A stretch of DNA of 41,467 nucleotides, from the IMG/VR virus record IMGVR_UViG_3300042406_000242, positions 1 through 41,467 of that record, one strand, 5' to 3'. This DNA comes from a virus. The translations under genes were made by a program, and so were the position numbers. Positions 15,325 through 25,500 of this stretch are shown here, piece after piece (positions within the stretch are counted from its first letter, which is position 1; each line of letters starts with the position of its first letter). The notes beneath the pieces are model-generated. The model searched no databases. It was not told where the DNA came from and saw only the letters and a program-made list of their open reading frames with translations.

Positions 15325-15737
15325 CTTTCCTTAATTCTCATCCAATTAAAAAATCTGATCTTGGTTTTCACGGTAACTTGTTTGGAGGCAAACTTCTAGC
15401 ATGGATTGATGCAGCTGCTGCTGGTTATGCAATGCAGTTATGTGACACTCCAAGAATGGTTACTGTAAGTATAGACCAATGTAATTTTGAAAGAGCTGCA
15501 AAAGAAAGCCAACTTTTAAAAATTTATGGTTATCCAGTTAAAGTTGGTAACTCTTCAGTTACTCTCTATATGGAAGCAAGATCCCACAATGTATATACAG
15601 GAACACAAACTCTAGTTCTAAAGACTAACATAACTTTTGTACATATTGATGAAGGAGGAAGTCCTATTCCTATAGCAGGAAAAGGTAAGAAAAGAATTAA
15701 AACTTTAATAGATCAAAATGAGTCCACAACAGTTTAA
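15321..15737 (+). CDS. Hotdog-fold acyl-CoA thioesterase
   Basis: A 138-residue single-hotdog protein of the YciA/acyl-CoA hydrolase type, which cleaves acyl-CoA thioesters. The signature helix is D-L-G-F-H-G-N-L-F-G-G-K-L-L-A-W-I-D (about residues 13-30), with the conserved N-x-F-G-G and the catalytic-type Asp. It is followed by a V-T-V-S-I-D strand and the F-E-R-A-A-K segment, then R-S-H-N-V-Y-T-G, all in family order. Length is normal for one domain. The start lies in the MazG stop codon (ATGA), so it is co-expressed. A lipid or CoA metabolic enzyme is unusual in a phage; it could alter host membrane lipids or a metabolite signal, but the substrate is unknown. Confidence 0.82.
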   Translation: MTFLNSHPIKKSDLGFHGNLFGGKLLAWIDAAAAGYAMQLCDTPRMVTVSIDQCNFERAAKESQLLKIYGYPVKVGNSSVTLYMEARSHNVYTGTQTLVLKTNITFVHIDEGGSPIPIAGKGKKRIKTLIDQNESTTV

Positions 15738-15891
15738 GAAATTAATGGTAGAGGCTTACTTAGCGGGAGCAGAAAGTATGATATGTGGATGTCTACCTAT
15801 GCAAACAAAAAAAGAAGCTAGAGAATGGTTTGAAGAAAACCATCAATTATTTGATGAAACTGATGAAGATGGAGACACTAAAGTGCTTTGA
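15718..15891 (+). CDS. Small unknown protein (57 aa), nested between neighbours
   Basis: A 57-codon frame starts within the last seven codons of the thioesterase gene and runs into the next small gene. It reads MSPQQFKKLMVEAYLAGAES, then a C-x-C pair (M-I-C-G-C), a Lys-rich turn and an amphipathic helix (A-R-E-W-F-E-E-N-H), ending acidic. The well-formed helical pattern, absence of other good frames across this gap and overlap style shared with the rest of the operon support it as a gene. No function is recognisable. Confidence 0.55.
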   Translation: MSPQQFKKLMVEAYLAGAESMICGCLPMQTKKEAREWFEENHQLFDETDEDGDTKVL

Positions 15892-16120
15892 GTGTAAAAT
15901 AGAAAAGCCTTTATCAAAGTATGCTCCTAACCGTAGAAAGTATCAGATTAAATCTAATAAAGGAATGTGCATGGTATGTAAAAAGTGTTGTTTACATAAT
16001 GCAATTACAAAACTACAAGTAGTTAGATATAACTTTGATGAAAGTAAATTTGAAATCATCAAGTTTAAAGATGCTAATGAAGCTGTAGAATTTATCAATA
16101 AAGAAGAGGGGGAGTATTAA
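15869..16120 (+). CDS. Small putative zinc-binding protein (83 aa)
   Basis: The frame is open from further upstream, but ATG 15869 is the best start: it avoids a low-complexity Lys-rich stretch lying in the preceding small gene and leaves a 23-base overlap. The product has C-F-E-C near the N-terminus and C-M-V-C-K-K-C-C about 30 residues later, a four-Cys arrangement typical of a zinc ribbon or knuckle, then a short alpha/beta C-terminus. Its stop codon lies in the loop of the terminator hairpin. Possible roles include nucleic-acid or protein binding; none is proven. Confidence 0.65.
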   Translation: METLKCFECKIEKPLSKYAPNRRKYQIKSNKGMCMVCKKCCLHNAITKLQVVRYNFDESKFEIIKFKDANEAVEFINKEEGEY

Positions 16121-16140
16121 GCTCCCCCTTTTTTTATTTA
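16104..16140. terminator. Bidirectional terminator between converging operons
   Basis: GGGGGAG at 16108-16114 pairs with CTCCCCC at 16122-16128 around TATTAAG, and flanking A and T runs extend the stem. On the + strand it ends in T7 and on the - strand in T-rich sequence, so it can stop both the early operon and the 25-kb late operon. It contains the stop codon of the + gene in its loop, and the - strand gene's TAA lies in its T tract (16134-16136). Confidence 0.85.
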
Positions 16141-19100
16141 TTCAGTACCATTTGGAAATTCTTAACTGCCTGTTCAGGAGTAATATTATTTCCAGTGTAT
16201 CCAATTAATTTTAAGAAATAAGCCCAAGATTTATTATCTCCTTTTTCCCATACACCAGCTCTTCTTTGATAAGATAATTTCTCTTCATCCCATGTAAATA
16301 AAAACTGATCAATAAACTTAATAAAGTGGTCAACTGTATTAGTCATTGCTGTAGGGGATTTTACAATCCTGTACGCATCTTTAAAACCAAAACCAGGTAA
16401 GTACTGTTGTGTTTCACTTCGTAACCTGATAGCCTGATAGAACATAAAGTTATATGCATAACTCTTTTTTATTTCTTCTTCATCATCTTCATCAACCATG
16501 AGAAGTAATCCCCAAATTAATGCTGACAAAGCTAAAATAAATCCTAACTCAGTTAATGTTCTTCTTACTTGTGCTTTTTCAAAATCTGAAAGAGTACTCC
16601 ATTGAGACATGATACCTGATTTAAATGTAAGGATATCTTTAGCAAATGCATTCCAGAATGTTCTATAGAATCCTTCAGTCATTGAACCAAGTTCTTGGTC
16701 CATACCTAACTTCTTAAATCTTCTAGTGTAAGAAGGGATTAAGAATTTTCTATACATAAAGCCCAATCTACCAAGAGTATACTTTTGCGCCACAGACTTA
16801 TCAAAGTTATTATAGATACCGTGGAGTCTTTTATTTAGTGCATGAATTTTATTCTGCACATCCAATCTCATTTCTTCAGTAAAACTAGTCTTGCTTTTTA
16901 TCTGATCAACACCATATTTTTTATAGGCATCCATTAAAGAAATCTCTTCACCTGATTCATTATCAGTTACCATTCTACTGTTAAGCATAGCAAACAAAGT
17001 TGATACTTGAATCTCATGTTCACCAAAGTGAAGGTTAAAGAATATAGTATCTGTTGAGAATAGTTTATTAGCAACACTTGCTGTAACTACTTTACCAAAC
17101 TGGTCTTTGTATTCTCCCTGCATAGGGTCGTATTGTTCTACAATTTGACCGAATAAACTTTCAGGAGTAAATTTACTAAAGTCAGAAAGCATGCCTGGAA
17201 TATTTGCCCAGTAATCTTTCTTTCCTTTTCCCCAATCTTTTATATCAAAGAATTCACCTGAGGCAGCTTCAATTAATAATTGAATGTTACCCTGTAGGTT
17301 GTTATTCATACCTTTTAGTAAGTCTAAAGAAAGTGTAGATATAGATGAGAAGTTCATCAACTTGTCTATTACTTTATCAATTGCAATGCCGGCAATCTCC
17401 CATCTTGCTTTTGATTCTCCAAAGACTACCATGTCTATAAAGTCATTAACTCTTTTTGCAGAATAGTTGGTACCATGAGTTTTTAAGTATCTATCATAAC
17501 CTAGTCTATTAGCAATAGAGTCAATGATTGGAATACCTTTAGCATTAGTTTCAGCAATTTCTCTTTCACCAATAATCTCTTTAAATAAACTTATCTCAGA
17601 GTAAATATTATTAAGAGCATTATAGTTATTTGACATAGACCCAAACATTAATACAGAGCGCATTAAGTTAAGACTTACATCATCCGGATTCATTGGTTGC
17701 ACAAAATATACAGGTAAGAATTTATTACCTTCTTCTCCAAGTCCTAAGTCAACACCATACTCAATATCATATGCTTTAACATTAAATGTTTCACTTAATG
17801 TATTCTTAGTAAGATCAACAATACCTTTAGCAAACAAACGTTCTCCATTTGTCTTTTCAATAGATGGAAGAATGTATCCTAATTTTTGAATATCAGGTAA
17901 ATTTTCTTGGGACTTTAAATATTCAGTTACAAGAAACTCATGATACTTACCTTTAGGATTAAGTGGTTTACCATTCTTATCATAGAGAGCAGACCATTTA
18001 GCATTGATATATTTTTCAGATGGTTGTACAAGTTCACCAGATTTACCATATCTATAACCTATAATTCTATCTGACTCATCAAGTTTTAGATTTTCTTTTC
18101 TCCACTGTTGATACTCATCTTCAGTTAAAAGACCTCTGTTTCTCTCAAGTTCTTTTTGTTTAAGTACCTCATCAATCTGTTCCTGGGGTTTTGCTACCGT
18201 ATTAGCATCAAACCACTGATTAATTTTTATATACCACTCACGTGCATCAGTAGGATTGGTTGGTCTTTTACCAATAGATTCAAAGAATCTTGCTTTCTCT
18301 TTATGGAATAAAGACTGGTCATACTTTTGTACAAAAGCCATTCTCTTATCTAAGATAATTCTACCGTCTTTAGTTCTAATATATTCTCCGGTCTCGGGAT
18401 CTGTTCTTGGAACACTAATCTCCTCATACAAACCTTCATTAAATTTAGCAGGGTTATCTCTAAGCATAGAACCAACACTTGCTTTATATTCATTAAAGGC
18501 TTTTGCAGCACGTTTTCTGAAGTCAATATCTTCTAACCTTGCCGTTTCCATTTCTGTCTTTACAGCACGTGCAAATAAGCCTAGAGCACTATCAGGAGAA
18601 CTAATTAATGGAGCTGTTAAGTAATCAAATACTCCAGTATCTTTATTGGCTTTTTCAAGAACTTCAATCATGGATTTTTTATCCAGGGTAAAGTTTAGAA
18701 TAGTATCAATTCTTTCTTGAAGTTCATTAGTTTTCTTTTCAATAAACTCTTGAGAATTTTTTGGATTATTTTTAATTGTTTCAATTTTTTGTTGGAGCTG
18801 ATAAACTTCCTTTTTAATTTTCTCATCAACATCCATTGGTTTATAATCCAATAAGAAATCTGCCATTAATGGAATACCTTCAGCAACAAACTTAGTCTTA
18901 ATGTTATCCCTTACTGTCTTAGTAAATGATAACATTTCTTGTGGAGTAAGTTCATTTTCATCCTGGTTAATCATTTGATCAACATTTACAGGAGTAGAAA
19001 AGAACTTAAGTACATCAGACTTTTGAATCTCATCAATGATACTATATCTATTTGCAAAATCTTGCATAGCTATAAGTTCTTGAATAGCTTCTTTTCTAGT

Positions 19101-19550
19101 TAACTCATCATTCTGGATTTTGTTAATCACAAAATTAAAGTGCTTATGAGCTTGCTTGGATTTATTAAATGCATCTTTGACAAACTCATTAATGCTGTTA
19201 ATACCATCCAGGTTCTCTAAGATATTAATCAAATCTTTAGTCTCTTTGATTTTCTCTTTCTGTTTAAAAACTTTACTTCTCTCAAGAACTTTAATTTTCT
19301 TTTCTAGATAGATGCGTATATTTTCAACAAGTCTTGTGACTTTGTCGTCTTCCATTTCAGCTCTGGTAGGCTCAGCTTTAGTTACCGCAGCACCAGACTC
19401 TTCAATTTCTTTATACTCATTTCTCTTGTCATCTTTATCAAATTCTTCAGCCTCCCATCTTTTGCGGGCTTCTACTCTGTCACCACCGGTTTCAGAGAGA
19501 ATTCTTTGCCATTCTGAATCTGTTTCTATAGGACATCTATCTATTCTCAT
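16134..19550 (-). CDS. Large crAss-like cargo/ejection protein with C-terminal membrane helix
   Basis: An 1,138-residue protein, the last gene of the late operon. It begins MRIDRCPIETDSEWQRIL and a Trp/Arg-rich helix, then has long charged helical stretches (about residues 60-330). A mixed middle region follows, and one clear membrane segment lies at about 1001-1019 (L-G-F-I-L-A-L-S-A-L-I-W-G-L-L-L-M-V) before a very acidic stretch. The C-terminal 110 residues are rich in aromatic residues. It has no catalytic motif I can see. It overlaps the giant polymerase gene by four bases (ATGA). In crAss-like phages, large proteins encoded beside the RNA polymerase travel in the virion; co-ejection or a membrane channel role is inferred from this context. 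Confidence 0.7.
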   Translation of the reverse strand: MRIDRCPIETDSEWQRILSETGGDRVEARKRWEAEEFDKDDKRNEYKEIEESGAAVTKAEPTRAEMEDDKVTRLVENIRIYLEKKIKVLERSKVFKQKEKIKETKDLINILENLDGINSINEFVKDAFNKSKQAHKHFNFVINKIQNDELTRKEAIQELIAMQDFANRYSIIDEIQKSDVLKFFSTPVNVDQMINQDENELTPQEMLSFTKTVRDNIKTKFVAEGIPLMADFLLDYKPMDVDEKIKKEVYQLQQKIETIKNNPKNSQEFIEKKTNELQERIDTILNFTLDKKSMIEVLEKANKDTGVFDYLTAPLISSPDSALGLFARAVKTEMETARLEDIDFRKRAAKAFNEYKASVGSMLRDNPAKFNEGLYEEISVPRTDPETGEYIRTKDGRIILDKRMAFVQKYDQSLFHKEKARFFESIGKRPTNPTDAREWYIKINQWFDANTVAKPQEQIDEVLKQKELERNRGLLTEDEYQQWRKENLKLDESDRIIGYRYGKSGELVQPSEKYINAKWSALYDKNGKPLNPKGKYHEFLVTEYLKSQENLPDIQKLGYILPSIEKTNGERLFAKGIVDLTKNTLSETFNVKAYDIEYGVDLGLGEEGNKFLPVYFVQPMNPDDVSLNLMRSVLMFGSMSNNYNALNNIYSEISLFKEIIGEREIAETNAKGIPIIDSIANRLGYDRYLKTHGTNYSAKRVNDFIDMVVFGESKARWEIAGIAIDKVIDKLMNFSSISTLSLDLLKGMNNNLQGNIQLLIEAASGEFFDIKDWGKGKKDYWANIPGMLSDFSKFTPESLFGQIVEQYDPMQGEYKDQFGKVVTASVANKLFSTDTIFFNLHFGEHEIQVSTLFAMLNSRMVTDNESGEEISLMDAYKKYGVDQIKSKTSFTEEMRLDVQNKIHALNKRLHGIYNNFDKSVAQKYTLGRLGFMYRKFLIPSYTRRFKKLGMDQELGSMTEGFYRTFWNAFAKDILTFKSGIMSQWSTLSDFEKAQVRRTLTELGFILALSALIWGLLLMVDEDDEEEIKKSYAYNFMFYQAIRLRSETQQYLPGFGFKDAYRIVKSPTAMTNTVDHFIKFIDQFLFTWDEEKLSYQRRAGVWEKGDNKSWAYFLKLIGYTGNNITPEQAVKNFQMVLNK

Positions 19551-22500
19551 GATTTACAAATCTTTTCATTTATTAATGCAGCAACTTCATCTACTTGATC
19601 TTGGGTCTCAGCATTTTGTACTTTCTCAATCAAGTCTTTGACATCATAACCATATTGGCCTAATATCTCTTCTAAGTTAAAATCTTTTATGTAGGTTTGA
19701 ATCTGTTTTAGTAACTCATTTTTGTAAGCATTAGTTGCTGGAACATTTACATTACTTGGAACACCCATCTCACCTGTAGTCAAATCAATGTTCTTCATTA
19801 ATGTAGTACCACTTAATGGGTCTACTAAGTTATATAATCCATCTGAGTTAAGGACATAAACTCTACCTGCAGCTGAAGTAAATTTAGCTGGGAAGATGTT
19901 ATTGTTTTTTGCAACAGCATCTCTGAAGTCTTGTAAGTCTGTACTTGTCTCAGGATTAATTCTACCCATTGCAGCCTCAGCATCTGCAGATACCGCAAAT
20001 ACTGGAGTTATTTGATAAAGATATCTACTCTGAGTACCGTTAAGATAATTAGTGCTAAACTTATTGTTAGCTTTAAAATCTGCAGCATCTTTGAAACCTT
20101 CAGCTTTTGCTAATTGATCTAGAGTTCTTGTAGATACCTTACCAGTTTTCTCATTAGTGATCGTAACTTGATTACCGTTGATTGTTGATTTACCTATATA
20201 TTTAATTTCTACAACATCAGTAGAACCTTTAATGGAATATTTACCATCATTAATCAAGCTAGTTCTGTTTGTAATAGTTTTATTACCACTAAATACTTTA
20301 TCTACATTATCAGATCTTAATTCAATCTCTCCCTTAGTTGGTACTGCAGGAGTAGGTTTCTCTTCTACCGTAGCAAATGAAAATGTTGCCACAGCTGCTG
20401 TGTCATAGTCTTCTTCAGTAATAGGCTGTGGTGTTTCACCTCTGAAATCATATCCCCCTACCGCAGTGTCTTTTGGATTGTACACATATGCATACTCACT
20501 AGCTCTTGAAATTGCGACATATTTCAATTGATCTTTGATTGATTTTTGACCGTCCATTCCAAGTTTTCTTTTGTCAGCTAGATTAGATGCAAGGCTTGAG
20601 ATGCTATCGTCAAATATGAGTACTTTGTTATACGTTCCTCCTTGAGATTTGTGAATGGTATGAGCATAACCGTAATCAAGTGCTTTCTTAGCAAGGAATC
20701 TTCCATTGTCTTTAATGTCTCTATTAAATACAATATCTTCACTTACTGCTGAAATAGCACCGAATAGTCTACCTCTTGCTCTTCCATTTACTCTTGAATA
20801 GAAACCTTTGAGTTCAAGTAATCTAGTAGCAATTTCAACAAGTTCTGCATCATTACCTTCTGATGGTACATTGATCGAGAATATATTATCCGGATTAAGA
20901 ATATCTTTAATAGTTACTCTATAACCTTTAACTATAACATCTTTTCCTGGATCAAGAACAAGATCACCGTATTGATTTAAACTAGCTTTTGGAACATTTA
21001 CTACAAGATCTTTTTCTTCAGATACATCTTCAACAACATAGTCACCTGAATTAATCAGCATGTCTTCTCCAATATTATCATATCCCATTAAGATGTCTCC
21101 TTTGATATATGGAGATTTATTAGCTTCCTCACCAAATAGAATTTGTCTAGCCTGTACATTAATTTTAGCTACATCTTTATTCAATGAAGAAAGGATTCTA
21201 AAGTAAAGCATGTTGCCAGACTCCATCATCTCTTTTAGATTTTGACCAATGATTTGGTTTAATCTATCAGGAGTATCAAAGAACTCTACACCATTACCAT
21301 CTATTTCATCAGTAATGTAAGTAAAGTCTTGTCCTTCTCTTGCTCTTGTAGAGTTTAATAGAATAGGATTGTCTCCGGTTCTTTCAACTTTAGTAAGCTG
21401 TGCTTGATTCTGTGGATTGTCAAATACTTTAGATTGTAGTTTAGTATCATTCTGCACTGGACCAAGTTGACCTCTGTCTCCTGCAAAAATGATTCTAAGA
21501 TTCATAGTATCTTTAAACTCTTGAATTAAATCATAGAGCTCATTAGTTACCATAGAAGATTCATCTACAATGATTGTATCTCCTCTTTTAATCTTAGGTT
21601 CTTTAACTGATTCAGTTTTAACATCTCTGATATCTAACTGATCACTTTCAAGATTAAGCATTGGGTTAAGACCAAATAACTTATGTAGAGTAAGTACATT
21701 AGCTTTTGGATTCTTCATCTTAGTCACAGCATTTGCACGGTGAGTAGGTGAAGTGTAAATAGGTTTTACATAAGTTTTATTCTTAAGGTACTTATCAAAT
21801 ACACCTAAGATAGTAGTCTTACCTGTACCAGCATAACCAGATAATGTAATCTCATTTTGATACTTAGCAGGGTTGTTATAAAAATCTTCCAGTTTGTACA
21901 ATGCGGCTTGTTGTTCTGCATTAAGTGTAAATGGAACATCAATTGCTATACCATCTGCAAATACAAATTTATTTCCTGAGTTTTGAGCTTGTACTTCTAA
22001 CTGAGTAGGAGTTTCTCTAAATGGTCTACCATTCTGAGGGTCCACATTTGGATTAGTATTATAAGCATCAAGAAGTTTTTGTTTAGCAGCAGCTTTACCT
22101 TTGTAACCTTCAACATCTACACCAACACCATCCTGTAACTTAATGGTATACATGCTACCAAAGTATCTGTAATCATCAGTTGTTTTAGCTTGTGTAGATT
22201 GATTAACTACAGGAAGATTTTTTACAAAGTTTCTAAACCCTTCTATATCTTGTATAGAGCCTAGGAATAGAACATTTTTAGGATTAAAAACACCATAGAA
22301 ATCTTCTGGATCACCATCAGCTCTAGTTATAAAAGAATCAATAGGTCTTCCAGCTTCTATCTCACTAATTCTATTTTCTAAAAATTTAATAAATTTAGTT
22401 AAGTCTTCCCCAGTAAGTGCTTCAAATCTTTGATTGTTTCTATTAGAATAAGCATCTTTAGTTAAATAATATTCAATATCTTGTTCCCCAAGTACAATAT

Positions 22501-25500
22501 CATCCACTCTAAACATACCTCTATTAACAGCAAAAACTCCCTTATTTTGTTCTGCAAGTTTTGCATTTTTTAATTGTTCTTTTCTTAAAGTAAGGGTTTC
22601 TGGTAATTCTCCAATAAGCTCTGGAGAATTTATTAAAACTTGAGAGTTTATTATTACCGGTAATAATACACCTGTCTTTCCAGCATAATCTTTGGCCATA
22701 CTTTTATTAGCCAGATATAAGGCACGATTTTGAAAATCAGATATAGTATCTCCTAATTTATAAGCTGAAGTACCATGATAAAGTATATCTTTTATTTGGC
22801 TATTAGGGAATCTATTATTTAAATATTGAGAGTATTGTTCTTGAGACCCTATAGCAGATAGCTCAGGATTAGATTCAAATATTTCTTGTACACCACTTTT
22901 AACTTCAGCGGGTTTAGTAGTAGGTTTCTGTTGCTCAAGTGTTTTAGCATAGACATCTCTGATAGCTTTTTTACCTGCTTCATTAATTTCTCTTGTACCT
23001 ATACCTGCAAAGTTTTGTGTAAGTGTTGGAACTTCAGACTCTGACCATTTACCATCAATATTTTTAAACCATGCGTTACGTACTTGATCAAAAACATAAA
23101 CTGGTTTACCAGCTTGTATAGCCATTTCAATAGCATAACCTGTACCACCTTTACCTTGTCTAATCTTAGCCTTCTTACCGTAGTTCATTTCAGCACCAAC
23201 ATTTAACATTGTTGTTACTGCAAATACAGCATCAGAATATTTAACTTGTGACCAGTTTCTGATAAGTCTTTCGTCTCTTACTTGATGAGTAGGTTCAATT
23301 CTACCCATTGCTCTAGCGGCTTGGGTTACTTTTTCTTGACCTTCAATTGCATCATCGGCAGTAATTTCTGTATTTCCATTTGGTGTTTTGTTATTCATCC
23401 AATAATGCTTATTGTCTGTCATACCAAATTTTTTACCAATTACATCCCACTCAGTATCTGCACCAAGTGCACCACCAGAATGATTTGTATAATTAGTTAA
23501 AGTTATTTTTACTGGTTGAGGAGCAACTGGTGCATTCTCAATAGCCTCAAATGGATCTTCTTCAGCTGCTACTGCACGGATCTCAGGCATTGCATTGAAT
23601 TGATCTTCTGTTACTACAAAGTTTTTAAACTGTCTTTGTTCACTACTTACTGTACCATAAAATACATGTATTAATCCTAAGAAATTCCAATAGTTTAACT
23701 TAAATAAGTTAGATGCATTTTGCATTGCAGACTGCACCATGTCCTGTGGAAGTACTTGATCAAATCCATATAGAGTAGAACCTACACCATGTTGATAAAT
23801 TGCAACCAATGGAAGCATGTGGAATAATCTACTGATTCTTAAGTTTTCTTTAGTGTCTTCAACTTTTTGTACACTTTCATTGCCTAGAGCTCTAATGTTT
23901 CTAGCATAAGTATCTTTAGTAGCTGCATCAATTACATCTCTGTCAGTAAGAGTAAGTACATTAAACTCTGTAGACTTAGAAGTAGAGTGAATACTGATTT
24001 GCTCTAAGATAGGATAATCAATTGCAAGATTAGGATACTTCTGGATTACATCCATTACCTCATTAGTATAGGAGTAATCATTGTTTCTCATAAGTGCATT
24101 GTAATTAAATGAGTTTAACAATGCAATCTTATTTAATTCAAGTCCTGTATATCCTTTAGTTTGCATGTAACTTCTAAATATAGCATACTTGATATATGCC
24201 TCTTCAGATGCAAATGGATCTTGCTCTGTTTTAAATGGTTCAAGTCCTGGTCTTTGTGCATAGCTTCTTGGACCTTCTGCTATATCTAAATAGGATTTAT
24301 TTGCAAAGTCTTCTCTTAAGTTTTGAGAGTTCACATATACTACACCATCTTTAATTTCAACATCAGTTGAAAGATTCTTAGATAGCTTAACAGGCATCTC
24401 CTTAAACTCAGTAGGTATTTTTACAATACTACCATTAGCATCTATAAAGTTAGACAAGTAGTTTTGTAAAATAAAGTTAGTAATGTCATTCTTAAATGCA
24501 TTAACAAAGTTTACTAATCCGTCATTACTAGCACCAAATTTATTTATGATAGCAGTTTTATACTGTTCATCTGATAAAGCCGTTTTTATAAACTTATCTG
24601 TTGGTTCACCATTTCTAAGTGGAAGCATCTGTGAAACAACATCAACTATAAGTTTTTTATCTCCTAATGAACTTGTAATACTTTCATATAAGATTCTATC
24701 TTTTGATGCTTTATCAACTTTACTAAGCGTGTCTAATGAGTCAATGTCTAAGTCTCTTAGAGCAATCTCTTGAATATTTCTAAATAATGTAGTATCTGGT
24801 TTTGACCTTCTTTTCATTCTTCCAATACCCTGGATTTGCTTTTGAATTTCACTAAAGTGTAAAAGCATACCCATTGCAGGAATAATTTGATTTTGATCAA
24901 TAGTGCCTGTTTTAGCATATGAATCAATAAGATTATTCATTAACTCTAATGGGTAACCAGATGTTTCATATCTTTCATTAGCTTTAGATGATGCGTTGTA
25001 GAATAGTTTATTGTCAACAGAAGGTTTTACATAAACTTCTCTCTCTTTACCATCAAAATTAATTGTTACAGATGAGACATTATTTAGATCATAAATCAAA
25101 CCATTAATATTATCTCTAAGTTCTGAATACTTCATCTTTGTAGGAATGTCAATCCATCCTTGATTTGGAACAAATGTTTTATAGTATACAGTTACGTCAT
25201 CATTAGGCTGAAGTACAGAAATACTGGCATTATAATACTCCCGCATGTGTCTGTCAATAACTCTTTTTGTAGCTTCATATCTTTCAAATGCTTTTTCCTT
25301 AGCAGCAATACCCATAGCACCTGCAAATGGACCACTAATTTTTCTTAGTTCCTCTGCAAATTCTCTAATTAAAGGAGATGATACAAACTTAACTGCATAC
25401 TCTCTAGGTACACCAGATCTAATTAAATAGAGCATGGTCGGTGCAAGTTCATAGTTACCCTGAATATAAAATATCCATTCATTTGCTTCTACATCTACCC

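Noticed and set aside
15785-15869. Upstream extension of the four-Cys protein
   Set aside because: It gives a low-complexity Lys-rich stretch overlapping a better-formed small frame; ATG 15869 leads directly into the Cys motif.
17020-17070. H-F-G-E-H-E-I-Q segment in the 1,138-residue protein as a zinc protease site
   Set aside because: It does not match HExxH and has no supporting context.
18256-18624. 122-codon frame on the + strand, and other + strand frames inside the giant genes (for example 19312-19641, 24483-24773, 35123-35458)
   Set aside because: All lie opposite continuous coding sequence of the giant - strand genes; the Ser/Leu/Ile-rich products are typical antisense artefacts.
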